Shown: positions 27,908 to 36,002 of the stretch, in pieces | Position numbering within the stretch: the stretch's first letter is position 1 | Layout: each line of letters begins with the position of its first letter | Source of the DNA: an uncultured Pseudomonadales bacterium | GTDB taxonomy: Bacteria > Pseudomonadota > Gammaproteobacteria > Pseudomonadales > Azotimanducaceae | Assembly: GCA_958296195.1 (NCBI GenBank) | Contig: OY282455.1 | Coordinates: 2,666,001 to 2,730,000 of the forward strand | Direction of reading: 5' to 3' | DNA length: 64,000 bases | Notes under the pieces: model-generated | Told to the model about the DNA's origin: nothing | Databases searched by the model: none | The model's input: the letters and a program-made list of their open reading frames with translations, nothing else | Program-made: the position numbers and the translations under genes

Positions 27908-28774
27908 ATGAGCAACGGTGATTTTCGCTTCGGTGTCATCGACATCCCCTACGAGCCTTACACCGAGTTGGTGAAGCGTTGGCAGTTAGTTGAAGATCTG
28001 GGCTTCGACTATCTGTTCACCCCCGACCATGCGGCGGGCATGGACGACATTGCGGAACCCCTCGGAGACGGTTGGGTCACCTTGGCGGCCATGGCGGTCC
28101 ATACCCAAAGGGTGCGTATCGGCACCATGGTCTGCAATCCCATCATTCGCCATCCGGCCATCATCGCCAAGCAGGCGGCGGCGATAGATGACCTGTCCCA
28201 AGGGCGCTTGGAATTGGGCATCGGCACCGGCGTCATGCCCAACGACCACGAAGCGGTGGGTGAAGCCTATTGGGATTGGCCGGAACGTCGCGCCCGGTTT
28301 GTTGAAGCCATCGCCATTGTCGATGAGCTGCTGCGCGGCAATGAAACGAACTTTGCCGGCGAATACTACAAGAGCCACACTCGAACCTGCCCGGGGCCGG
28401 TGCAGAGCCCGCGCCCGCCGATCACGGTTGGCGGCCAGCATCGGGTGATGCTGGAGACGGCGGCGCGGTACGCGGACCGCTGGAACACCCACGGGCCGAT
28501 CGGCGCCAGCTTGGAGGATGTTCTACAGAAGACCGAGAAGCAAATGGCGGCAGTGGACCGAATGTGCGAGCAGGCGGGCCGCGACCCAGCGGCGTTGAAG
28601 CGCTCGATCATCTGCGTGGAGTCCTTGGATTGTTGGGGCTCGGACGATGCCCTCAATCGGCTGGTTGAGCAGTTTTCGGCCCTTGGAGTGCGGGAGTTCA
28701 TACTGCCTTGGCCGGGCGACGCCGGCATGGTGGAGCGGGCCGCCCAAGTGATGAATCAATGGAAACAAGCCTGA
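27908..28774 (+). CDS. LLM-class flavin/F420-dependent oxidoreductase
   Basis: 288-residue luciferase-like monooxygenase. Family blocks are LVEDLGFDYLFTPDHAAGM, HTQRVRIGTMVCNPIIRHPA and DDLSQGRLELGIGTGVMPND, with the closing FSALGVREFILPWPGDAG. GGAGG stands eight bases before the ATG. There is a 170-base gap after the VOC gene, so it may have its own promoter. It belongs to the same catabolic island; the reaction is unknown. Confidence 0.87.
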   Translation: MSNGDFRFGVIDIPYEPYTELVKRWQLVEDLGFDYLFTPDHAAGMDDIAEPLGDGWVTLAAMAVHTQRVRIGTMVCNPIIRHPAIIAKQAAAIDDLSQGRLELGIGTGVMPNDHEAVGEAYWDWPERRARFVEAIAIVDELLRGNETNFAGEYYKSHTRTCPGPVQSPRPPITVGGQHRVMLETAARYADRWNTHGPIGASLEDVLQKTEKQMAAVDRMCEQAGRDPAALKRSIICVESLDCWGSDDALNRLVEQFSALGVREFILPWPGDAGMVERAAQVMNQWKQA

Positions 28775-28860
28775 TCGTTCAAGGCCGGGCCATGCGGCAG
28801 CGCTCTCTGCGGCGCAGCCCTTGGCTTGGCCTGCGATCCCACTGATGCGGTGCTGACGGC

Positions 28861-29109
28861 ATGGAGTGGCATGACGTCCTTGGCAATGTCGGGGTCTTTT
28901 TGATCGTTTGCGCCTACTTCGCGCTGCAGATGGAGAAACTGGCGTCGAACTCCTACGGCTATCTCTTCATGAATTTGGTGGGCGCTGCGTTGGTGATCGT
29001 CTCCTTGCGGTACGAATTCAATCTTTCCGCTTTGTTGGTTGAGGCGTTTTGGGTGTTGATCAGCCTCATGGGGCTGGCCAAAAGGTTCAGGTCGCCGCAA
29101 CAGACTTAG
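28861..29109 (+). CDS. CBU_0592-like small membrane protein
   Basis: 82 residues with three predicted membrane segments (about 9-24, 32-50 and 54-72): VGVFLIVCAYFALQM, FMNLVGAALVIVSL and VEAFWVLISLMGL. The pattern matches the CBU_0592 family of small membrane proteins, which has no known function. The next small membrane gene follows closely, with a ferredoxin one base after that. Confidence 0.7.
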   Translation: MEWHDVLGNVGVFLIVCAYFALQMEKLASNSYGYLFMNLVGAALVIVSLRYEFNLSALLVEAFWVLISLMGLAKRFRSPQQT

Positions 29110-29125
29110 TTTGGGAGTGTTTGGT

Positions 29126-29338
29126 ATGGGTGCAATGGCAAGGAAAGCACTGATTCCGGGCCTGTTTGGCGGCTTGATGGGTGCCGTGGTGAGCTTCCTA
29201 GTCATTTTTTTGTTGGCGCCTTTGCCGGATTCGCCATTGGCGCATGGCCTCAGCAATGGCGTTAGTGGTTTGGTCAGTGGCTTTATGGGGGGATTCATGG
29301 GCCTGATGATGCATCTGAGGAAGTCTAGGGGGGCTTGA
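29126..29338 (+). CDS. Small Gly-rich two-helix membrane protein
   Basis: 70 residues, not recognised. Two hydrophobic, glycine-rich stretches (LIPGLFGGLMGAVVSFLVIF and GVSGLVSGFMGGFMGLMM) could form a hairpin in the membrane; the loop between them is short and polar. The ATG at 29126 is taken rather than the TTG at 29111. The gene ends one base before the ferredoxin GTG, so the two are translated together. Confidence 0.55.
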   Translation: MGAMARKALIPGLFGGLMGAVVSFLVIFLLAPLPDSPLAHGLSNGVSGLVSGFMGGFMGLMMHLRKSRGA

Positions 29339-29339
29339 A

Positions 29340-29660
29340 GTGCCGTTGGTGACCTACATTGACCATGAAGGCGCCGTCTTTGACGTACAGGTGGAGACCG
29401 GTCGCTCAGTGATGCAGGGCGCCACGGAAAACCTGATCGAGGGAATTGTCGCCGAATGCGGCGGTTGCTGTTCCTGCGCCACCTGCCACTGCTATGTGGA
29501 TGAGGCATGGCTGGGCAAGCTCGAGGAGCCATCCGATGTGGAGAAGGACATGCTCGAGTGCGCTGTCGATCCCAAGCCCAACAGCCGGCTGTCCTGCCAA
29601 ATCACGGTGACTGACGAACTCGATGGGCTGGTGGTGCGCCTGCCGGAATCCCAGTTTTAA
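29340..29660 (+). CDS. [2Fe-2S] ferredoxin
   Basis: 106 residues of the adrenodoxin/ThnA type: it starts with VTYIDHEGAVFDVQVETG and has the cluster motif ECGGCCSCATC (C-x5-C-x2-C) and a fourth Cys in LSCQIT. Such ferredoxins deliver electrons to Rieske oxygenases or P450s. The start is GTG, one base after the preceding stop. No flavoprotein reductase is adjacent. It is the only ferredoxin seen in the window and could serve any of the three Rieske oxygenases or the P450. Confidence 0.92.
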   Translation: MPLVTYIDHEGAVFDVQVETGRSVMQGATENLIEGIVAECGGCCSCATCHCYVDEAWLGKLEEPSDVEKDMLECAVDPKPNSRLSCQITVTDELDGLVVRLPESQF

Positions 29661-29770
29661 CCTGAGCACTTGGCGTTCGGCCGAGGCCGATTGCCGGCCC
29701 CGGCATTGCAGTCAGGCTGTCGCCGCTTTCGGCCAGCGCTAGGCGCCAAATCCTGTTGTGGAGCCGTGAT

Positions 29771-31177
29771 CTATGCGCCGGCGTCCTGCAAGGCCCGAAC
29801 GCGGTCCGTGTAGGCTCGGTGCCCCTGCAGCAGCAGGCCGGCCGCCAGTGGGCCGATGACCGCGGCGACCAAGGCCAAGGACTTTGCCACCGCCTTGGGG
29901 TCGGCAAACACATATTCTGTGCCTGCGGCCACCAGAGTGGGGCCGAGAGCTAGGCCGATGATGTTGGTGGTCACCACATAGAGGCCGGAGACCACGCCGC
30001 GCATGTCGTTGGGCGTGACCAGCTGCATGGAGGAGGTCATCAACGCCAAGGGCAGGGTGACGAAGAAGCTGGCGCCGAACACGCAGGCCAGGCCGGCGTA
30101 GGGGTCGGCCTGCCAAGGCAGCAGCAGCAGGCTCCCCGTTGCCGCCAAGCCGGCCCCGGCGGCGATGCGCAGGGACTGATCACCTTGGCCCCGCGCCCGC
30201 AGCGCCCGGGCGACGGTTGGCCCAGAAAGCACGCCGGCGGCGCCGGCCAGCATGGCGACCAAGCCGTAGATGCGCCCCGCCTGCGCCAAGTCCCATTCAT
30301 AGACCCGCACCATCACCGTGGGAATCCAGCCCTGCAGGCCGTACAGCATGACCACGATGCAGGGTGTGCCCACATGAATGGACAGGTAGATGCGCCAGTT
30401 CCGCCGCAAGTAGCGCCGGATGTCCGCCCAAGGCGGCGCCGTCGAGCGCTGCCGGTTTTTGCGCGCCGGCTCGCGCACAGTCATGAGCAGGGCGGAGATC
30501 AAAATGCCCGGCAGTCCGACGGCGATGAAGGTGAATTGCCAAGGCGCCAACTGGCCGAGCAGGGGCAGGGCAATGCTCTCCGTCTGTCGAGACCAGTCGA
30601 GCACCTCGGCGCCGGCGATCATGGCGATGCCGGCGCCTAGGTACGGCCCCATGAGATAGACGCTGATGGGGCGGGGCAGGCGCTGCGGCGGGAAGTAGTC
30701 CGACAGCACCGACCAGGCGGCCGGCGTCAACGCCGCCTCGCCGGCGCCCACTCCCAAGCGGGCGGCAAACAATTGCGTATAGGTGCGGGAGAGGCCGCAG
30801 GCCACGGTGGTGGCGCTCCAGACCACAACGCCGCCGATCATGATGGCGACCCGGTTGAAGCGGTCCACCATGCGGCCGATGGGCACGCTCAAGCCAACGT
30901 AGGTGAAGACGAACGCCAGCCCTTGCAGTAGGCTGATTTGGGTGTCGGAGATGCCAAGGTCTTGCTGGATGGGCTGCACCAGCAGGTTCAGCACCTGCCG
31001 GTCCACGAAGGAGAAGGTGAACGCCAAGAGCAGCGTGAAAGTGACGTACCAGCCGTAGCGGGGATTCGGCCAGCCGGATTCGTCGGGGGAGGAAGCTGGG
31101 GGTTGGGGGAAAGAGGGAGAGTGAGGGTGCGTTTGAACAGGACCAGTCGGTTCGTGTTGAGAGGGACTTTGGGGCAT
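29771..31177 (-). CDS. MFS transporter
   Basis: 468-residue major facilitator with about 12 hydrophobic segments. The N-terminal half shows FSFVDRQVLNLLVQPIQQDL and the A-motif-like VPIGRMVDRFNRVAIM typical of organic anion/hexuronate-type MFS proteins found beside catabolic genes. The ATG at 31177 is chosen over the longer frame, which runs antisense into the deacylase. No clear Shine-Dalgarno is visible. It is divergent from the amidohydrolase, so the pair probably handles one substrate. Confidence 0.9.
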   Translation of the reverse strand: MPQSPSQHEPTGPVQTHPHSPSFPQPPASSPDESGWPNPRYGWYVTFTLLLAFTFSFVDRQVLNLLVQPIQQDLGISDTQISLLQGLAFVFTYVGLSVPIGRMVDRFNRVAIMIGGVVVWSATTVACGLSRTYTQLFAARLGVGAGEAALTPAAWSVLSDYFPPQRLPRPISVYLMGPYLGAGIAMIAGAEVLDWSRQTESIALPLLGQLAPWQFTFIAVGLPGILISALLMTVREPARKNRQRSTAPPWADIRRYLRRNWRIYLSIHVGTPCIVVMLYGLQGWIPTVMVRVYEWDLAQAGRIYGLVAMLAGAAGVLSGPTVARALRARGQGDQSLRIAAGAGLAATGSLLLLPWQADPYAGLACVFGASFFVTLPLALMTSSMQLVTPNDMRGVVSGLYVVTTNIIGLALGPTLVAAGTEYVFADPKAVAKSLALVAAVIGPLAAGLLLQGHRAYTDRVRALQDAGA

Positions 31178-31286
31178 GTCTGCTGGGCGCTCGGCCGGCG
31201 AAAGCGCCGCATTATACTTGTCGCTTGCCGCCTCGTCTGTGCAGGCGGCGGAGGCTCTTTGGGAATGCTGGGAAAGAGGGGGCATC

Positions 31287-32999
31287 ATGCTTGATCTGAT
31301 CATCAAAAACGGGCGCATCATCGACGGCGCCGGCACCGCGGAGGCGGAAGGCGACGTCGGCGTCAAGGATGGGCGCATCGTCGCCTTGGGCTTGGTGAAC
31401 GAAGATGCGCAAGAGGTGCTCGACGCCGCCGGCTGCGCCGTGGCGCCGGGCTTCGTCGATGTCCACACCCACTATGACGCCCAGGTGTTTTGGGACCCGG
31501 CGCTTAGCCCCTCCTGCCACCATGGCGTGACCACGGTTTTCGGCGGCAACTGCGGCTTCAGCATTGCGCCCCTAAGCCCGGAGGCCGCGCCCTATCTGCT
31601 GCGGATGCTGGCTAGGGTGGAAGGCATGCCGGAAGCCTGCCTGGAGGAGGGGGTGCCTTGGAATTGGCGCAGCTTTGGCGACTACCTGGCCCGAATCGAG
31701 GGCCATTTGGGCGTCAACGCCGGCTTCCTGGCGGGGCACAGCGCCATCCGTCGGGTGGTGATGGGCGAACGGGCAGTGGGGGAGCGGGCCAACGCCGACG
31801 AATTGGAGGCCATGAAGGCGCTGTTGGCGGAGAGCCTTGAACAGGGCGCGGTGGGCTTCTCCACCTCCCTTTCGACCACCCACAACGACGGCGATGGCCA
31901 GCCGGTGCCATCCCGCCACGCCGCCTACGATGAAATTCTGGAGCTGGCCCGGGTGGCGGGCCGCCACGAAGGCACCTCGGTTGAAGTTGTGCCGGGGGTA
32001 GGCCTTTTCCCGGACGAGGTGCGGCAGTTGCTGTCCGACCTGTCCACCGAGTCCCGCCGTCCGGTGAATTGGAATGTTCTCAATCCCGGCCCGGAGGAAC
32101 AGTTGCGGAACCAGCTGGGCATCAGCGACATCGCCCGGCGCGACGGCGGCAAGGTGGTGGGGCTGACCATGCCGCAGCCGACGGTGCTGCGCCTGAACCT
32201 CCACGGCGGCATGGTGTTTGACGCCATGCAGGGCTGGGCGGACCTGTTCAAGCTGCCTGTAGCCGAGCGCATGGAGGTGCTCAAGGACCCGGAGCGTCGC
32301 CAGGCGTTGGACGCCAGCGCCAAGTCCGGCGGTCCCTTCCAATCCATTTCCGATTGGCGGCGCTGGATGGTTCATGCGGTGTTTGATCCGGCGCACAAGG
32401 ACTTGGAAGGCCGCATGATTGGCGACATCGCCGCCGAGCGGGGCCAAGCCCCCTTTGCCGTCATGATCGATTTGGCGTTGGCGGAGGGATTGCGCACCTC
32501 CTTCATTCCATTGGACTTTTTTGGCGGCGCCGATGAATCCCTGTGGCCGCAGCGGGCGAGGCTGTGGGCCGACGACCGCACCGTGATCGGCGCATCCGAC
32601 GCCGGCGCCCATCTGGACATGATCGACACCTTCACCTACGCCACCCGCATGTTGGCGGATGGCGTGCGCAAGCATGGACTGATCTCCCTTGAAGAGGCAG
32701 TGCATCAGCTCACCCAAGTGCCGGCCGAATTGCTGGACCTGCGTGAGCGCGGCCTGCTGCGCACCGGCTGGCATGCCGACATCGTGGTGTTTGATCCGGA
32801 TACGGTGGGGCCGGGGCCAATTGAGATGCGCTCCGACCTGCCGGCCGGCGAAGCCCGTGTTTACGCCGAAGCGGAGGGTATGCGGGCGGTGTTCGTCAAC
32901 GGGCGCTGCATTGTGCGCGACGGCAAGCACACCGGAGCGCTGCCAGGCAAGGCGCTGCGCTCCGGAGCGGACACCTATACGCCGGCCGCCACTTTTTGA
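31287..32999 (+). CDS. D-aminoacylase-type amidohydrolase
   Basis: 570 residues of the N-acyl-D-amino-acid deacylase branch of the amidohydrolase superfamily. Metal and substrate motifs are VDVHTHYDAQVFWDP, HHGVTTVFGGNCGFSIAPL and the late GASDAGAHLDMIDTFTYATR. The N-terminus MLDLIIKNGRIIDGAG is the family start. Members deacylate N-acyl-D-amino acids or hydrolyse related amides. The gene faces an MFS transporter across 109 bases. Confidence 0.88.
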   Translation: MLDLIIKNGRIIDGAGTAEAEGDVGVKDGRIVALGLVNEDAQEVLDAAGCAVAPGFVDVHTHYDAQVFWDPALSPSCHHGVTTVFGGNCGFSIAPLSPEAAPYLLRMLARVEGMPEACLEEGVPWNWRSFGDYLARIEGHLGVNAGFLAGHSAIRRVVMGERAVGERANADELEAMKALLAESLEQGAVGFSTSLSTTHNDGDGQPVPSRHAAYDEILELARVAGRHEGTSVEVVPGVGLFPDEVRQLLSDLSTESRRPVNWNVLNPGPEEQLRNQLGISDIARRDGGKVVGLTMPQPTVLRLNLHGGMVFDAMQGWADLFKLPVAERMEVLKDPERRQALDASAKSGGPFQSISDWRRWMVHAVFDPAHKDLEGRMIGDIAAERGQAPFAVMIDLALAEGLRTSFIPLDFFGGADESLWPQRARLWADDRTVIGASDAGAHLDMIDTFTYATRMLADGVRKHGLISLEEAVHQLTQVPAELLDLRERGLLRTGWHADIVVFDPDTVGPGPIEMRSDLPAGEARVYAEAEGMRAVFVNGRCIVRDGKHTGALPGKALRSGADTYTPAATF

Positions 33000-33337
33000 C
33001 GAACCGGCGGCAGCCGTGCAGGTCGGAGGGGATTTGCCGCCGAACCGCGCCCGTCAGGAGCGTTTTCTTGCGAGGGGTTCGCTGCGCACTTCGGCTGAAG
33101 CTCCGCCATGCTGCGCGGCCTGCTCGATCCGCCTCGCCACGACTGTGCCGACTGAGCCTCCAGAACCTCTGCCTCGGTTCAGCCGCTCCCCGGCTGAAGC
33201 TCTCTTATGCGAGGGGCTTCCCCCCTCGCGCTCCCTAGCTGAAGGCTCCTTCATGCGAGGGGCTTCCCCCTCGCGCTCCCCGGCTGAAGGCTCTTTCATG
33301 CGAGGGGTTCCCCCTCGCGCTCCCTAGCTGAAGGCTC
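33000..33337. other. Intergenic region of 338 bases dominated by a repeat array
   Basis: It lies between the D-aminoacylase-type gene (+) and the end of the NTF2-fold gene (-). The right half is a tandem repeat described separately. Both strands stay open here only because the repeat unit is close to 45 bases. No other gene or RNA was recognised. Confidence 0.5.
33184..33337. repeat. Tandem ~45-bp repeat, each unit with an 8-bp hairpin
   Basis: Four copies of CGCTCCCYMGCTGAAG start at 33184, 33229, 33274 and 33318 (periods 45, 45 and 44). Between them are three inverted repeats, GCGAGGGG/CCCCTCGC, at 33209-33229, 33255-33274 and 33300-33318, with loops of 5, 4 and 3 bases. A degraded copy, GCGAGGGGTTC followed by CGGCTGAAGCTCC, is seen at 33070-33103. 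The array ends at the stop of the minus-strand NTF2 gene, so it may also act as a terminator. Confidence 0.85.
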
Positions 33338-33886
33338 TTATTTGCGGGCGACCGCGGGACCGAGCGGGCGGTCTTCGCCGGATAGCTGCACCAGTTCCAT
33401 GTCGTGGATGCGCCAGCCGTCGCCGGGGTAGTAGCGCACCTTGTCGAGGTACATGCCGATGAAGACCCACACGCTGTCCTGCCGGGCGTGCCAAGCTTGC
33501 AGGTAGCTGCTCATTTCGGCTTCGCCAGCGGTGACGTTGCCCTCCGCGTCCACTTCCAGAAGGTTCAGCTCCACCAGTTGGCTGCCGACGAGGTGCTGGG
33601 TGGAGACGTACTCCTGCAGTGCGTTTTGCGCCACCTCCACCCAGCCGTCCGGCCCGTCGGCTTCAAGGCCGACTTCGCCACCGGCGGAAGTGCGGATTTG
33701 GGCGTCCGGCGTGAAGATCCGGTGGTAGATGCGCCGACCCTCGGCGATGGATTCGGCGCTGCATTCGCCGATGAGGTCCGTCGCCCTGGCGTAGCGGCGG
33801 CGCAGGTACTCGATTTCCTGGCGGGCGATGGCCGCCTGGAGCGGGGTGGCGGCAAGTGTGTCTTGGACCGATGTTGAATCACTCAT
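33338..33886 (-). CDS. NTF2/SnoaL-fold protein
   Basis: 182 residues of the SnoaL-like (NTF2) fold: RQEIEYLRRRYARATDLIGE, a central RTSAGGEVGLE region and the strands VWVFIGMYLDKVRYYPGDG followed by WRIHDMELVQ. These proteins act as small isomerases, hydratases or as beta-type subunits of oxygenases. The ATG at 33886 has AGGA upstream and gives the family N-terminus; the frame continues upstream without similarity. It is on the same strand as the SDR at 34088. Confidence 0.75.
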   Translation of the reverse strand: MSDSTSVQDTLAATPLQAAIARQEIEYLRRRYARATDLIGECSAESIAEGRRIYHRIFTPDAQIRTSAGGEVGLEADGPDGWVEVAQNALQEYVSTQHLVGSQLVELNLLEVDAEGNVTAGEAEMSSYLQAWHARQDSVWVFIGMYLDKVRYYPGDGWRIHDMELVQLSGEDRPLGPAVARK

Positions 33887-34087
33887 GACTATTCCTGATG
33901 GCTTGTTGGTTTGCTCCGGGTCTTGGGCAACGCTGCTGCGGCGGCTGAGGATGGCCAAAGAGCGCCGCAAGACGGCAAGTTCTCGCCTTGATTGCCACCT
34001 TCGCCTCGTGCCCGACGAGGCGTGGCAATGCGCTTGGAGCGCATCGCCCAAGTTGGCGGTGCGGTTGCTTGCGGCATGGCGCAGCGC

Positions 34088-34924
34088 CTACAGCCCGCTT
34101 CTGCCGGCCTCCCGGATCATGGGCTGATACTGGTCGAAGGCCGGTGGGTTGGGTGAGGAGCCCGTGGTTATGCCGGCGTCCGTGGTCAGGGTGTGGCCAT
34201 TGGTGTAGCCGGATTCGTCGCTGGCCAGCCAGAGGGCCGCGTTGGCCACATCCTCCGCCAGCCCCGGCCGGTCCTTCAGGGGCGAGTTGGCGGCCAGGGT
34301 CTTCTTGGTTTCCTCAATGGCCGCGGGGTCGCCAGTGGTGACGTTGGCCACCATGGGCGTCGCCATGCCCGCCGGGGAGATGCAGTTGACGCGGATGCCG
34401 AAGCGGCAAAGCTCCGCCCCAGCGCTTTTGGTGAGGCCCACCACGGCGTGCTTGGCGGCGGTGTAGGTGTGCGGGCCGAGGCCGCCCAAGATGCCGGCGG
34501 TGCTGGACATGCTGACGATGGCGCCGGACCCCTGCGCCTTCATCACCCGCGCCGCGTGCTTGACGCCGTAGAAGACGCCGTTCAGCAGGATGTCCAAGGT
34601 GGCCCTCCATTCCGCCGCCGGGGTGGTGTCGATGGGGCCAACCGCGCCGACGATGCCGGCGTTGTTGAACATGACGTCCAAGCGGCCAAAGGAACGGACC
34701 GCCGTGTCCACGAGATTGGCGATGTCGTCCTCGGAGGTGACGTCGCAGCGCACGAAGACGGCGCTGCCCCCCAGTTCGGCGGCGATGGCGGCGCCGGCGT
34801 CCTGCTGAATGTCTCCCAACGCCACCTTGCAGCCTTCGCTGACGAACAGCCGCGCCGCGGTGGCGCCAAAGCCGCTGGCGGCGCCGGTGATGGCCGCCAC
34901 CTTGCCTTCGAGTCTTGCTCCCAT
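34088..34924 (-). CDS. Short-chain dehydrogenase/reductase (SDR)
   Basis: 278-residue classical SDR: cofactor motif TGAASGFG near the N-terminus, NNAG, the catalytic Ser in SMSSTAGILGG and the YxxxK pair in HTYTAAKHAVVGL. Asp in ALGDIQ suggests NAD rather than NADP. It oxidises or reduces a hydroxyl or keto group, probably in the same pathway as the neighbouring NTF2-fold protein. The ATG follows a GGGGGAATT sequence. Confidence 0.92.
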   Translation of the reverse strand: MGARLEGKVAAITGAASGFGATAARLFVSEGCKVALGDIQQDAGAAIAAELGGSAVFVRCDVTSEDDIANLVDTAVRSFGRLDVMFNNAGIVGAVGPIDTTPAAEWRATLDILLNGVFYGVKHAARVMKAQGSGAIVSMSSTAGILGGLGPHTYTAAKHAVVGLTKSAGAELCRFGIRVNCISPAGMATPMVANVTTGDPAAIEETKKTLAANSPLKDRPGLAEDVANAALWLASDESGYTNGHTLTTDAGITTGSSPNPPAFDQYQPMIREAGRSGL

Positions 34925-35022
34925 AATTCCCCCTGAGAAATTGCTATGGCGGCCTATCTTCAGGAATCGATGTGGAATGTCAATCTTCGCCGGCGGGCCG
35001 CGCTCCGATCATCTACTTTCGC

Positions 35023-35051
35023 TTGTTGCGGTGCGTCACCAAGAGTACACT
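35023..35051 (+). promoter_or_regulatory. Sigma70-like promoter of the toxin-antitoxin operon
   Basis: TTGTTG (35023-35028), 17 bases, then TACACT (35046-35051), immediately upstream of an inverted repeat and the antitoxin ATG at 35082. Confidence 0.45.
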
Positions 35052-35068
35052 CCTAAATGACACTTAGG
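35052..35068. promoter_or_regulatory. Possible antitoxin operator palindrome
   Basis: CCTAA (35052-35056) and TTAGG (35064-35068) are exact inverse copies around a 7-base centre. They overlap the expected transcription start of the toxin-antitoxin operon, where autoregulating antitoxins usually bind. Confidence 0.45.
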
Positions 35069-35081
35069 GGTGCATGGACTT

Positions 35082-35330
35082 ATGGAAGTGACTGCAAAGG
35101 GCCTTAGAAGTCAGGTGGGCGCGATCTTGGCCTGCTTGGACCGCGGCGAAACGGTGACGATCACCTATCGGGGCAAGCCTAGGGCGAAGCTGGTGGGCAT
35201 AGAGCAGGAAGGCAGGGTAAAGCAGCAGGGCGAGAGTTTGCCCGCCTTCGGCATGTGGCGGGACCGCACTGACATGGTCAATGTGGAAGCGTACCTTGGG
35301 GCTCTGCGCAAGGCCCGCGATGCTGGTTGA
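35082..35330 (+). CDS. Phd/YefM-type antitoxin
   Basis: 82-residue antitoxin. The N-terminus EVTAKGLRSQVGAILACLDRG followed by ETVTITYRGKPRAKLVGI is the DNA-binding Phd/YefM fold; the C-terminal tail (GMWRDRTDMVNVEAYLGALR) would wrap the toxin. The ATG at 35082 is used; a GTG at 35070 is in frame. It overlaps the toxin gene by 11 bases, the usual translational coupling of such pairs. Confidence 0.88.
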   Translation: MEVTAKGLRSQVGAILACLDRGETVTITYRGKPRAKLVGIEQEGRVKQQGESLPAFGMWRDRTDMVNVEAYLGALRKARDAG

Positions 35331-35697
35331 CACGGATGTCCTGATTTGGCTCTTTCGCGGGCGCAGCTCGGCACGGCAGGCCATTGCCGAATGTCGGCCC
35401 GTTGAACTATCCGCGGTGACCTACATGGAGCTTGTCCAAGGCGTGCGCGACAAAGAGGAGCTTAAGCTGCTGCGGCAAACGATCCGGCTGCAGGAATGGC
35501 GCATTCTGCCAATCACCGAAGACGTTGGTCATCGGGCGACAATGTATCTTGAAAACCATGCCTTAGGGGATGGCCTGCGCTTGGCGGACGCCCTGATAGC
35601 CGCCTCCGCGGTGCAGTGGGGTGCAGCGCTGATGACTGCGAATACCCGCCACTACAGATGCATACCGGACATTTCGCTGGTTCCCTACAGTCCTTAG
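35320..35697 (+). CDS. vapC: VapC-type PIN-domain toxin
   Basis: 125-residue PIN-domain ribonuclease. Acidic residues sit in MLVDTDVLIWLFRG, TYMELVQGVRD and RLADALIAASAVQWG, and NTRHY forms the usual C-terminal block. VapC toxins cleave tRNA or rRNA to slow growth when the antitoxin is lost. The ATG lies within the antitoxin end (11-base overlap). Length is typical. Confidence 0.9.
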   Translation: MLVDTDVLIWLFRGRSSARQAIAECRPVELSAVTYMELVQGVRDKEELKLLRQTIRLQEWRILPITEDVGHRATMYLENHALGDGLRLADALIAASAVQWGAALMTANTRHYRCIPDISLVPYSP

Positions 35698-36002
35698 TTG
35701 CATCCTCGCCGATGGGGGTTAGTTCCTAGGGCGGCAAAGCAGCCACAAGACTAGCGGGCGTCAGGGCGGTCGCCTGGAGGTGCCCCGACGCCTGTGCATT
35801 TTCACCTATAGTTGACTTTACTGTCGAAATATCCATGCCTCTGTCGGCGGCAGGCAGAACAGGCTTGGGGCACCCATCGCCTGCCGCCGGGCAGCGGCGC
35901 ACCGAGCTGGTTGATGGCGATTGGCTTGGGCGTGGCGTTCGTTGACATCGGCGCCGCGCCTGAATAAGTTACCCGCTTTCACTTGCGGAGGTTGGAGGCG
36001 TT
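35698..36002. other. Intergenic region of 305 bases
   Basis: It lies between the toxin gene and the first Rieske oxygenase of the second island. It carries one copy of a 24-base element that recurs upstream of the DUF4143 ATPase (listed separately). AGG-rich sequence just before 36003 gives the ribosome site (GGAGG at 35994-35998). No gene seen. Confidence 0.5.
35799..35822 (+). repeat. 24-base dispersed repeat, copy 1
   Basis: Identical over 24 bases to 45654-45677 and in the same orientation; it contains TTTTCACCTATAG then TTGACTTTACT. Copy 2 lies just upstream of a DUF4143 ATPase; here there is no such gene, so this may be a footprint of a lost copy or a shared promoter element. Confidence 0.8.

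Noticed and set aside
31178-31468. MFS transporter starting at 31468
   Set aside because: The extra residues are antisense to the deacylase start and have no membrane segment or similarity.
33184-33337. CRISPR array
   Set aside because: Units follow each other directly with no unique spacers and each holds the same hairpin, so it is a tandem repeat.
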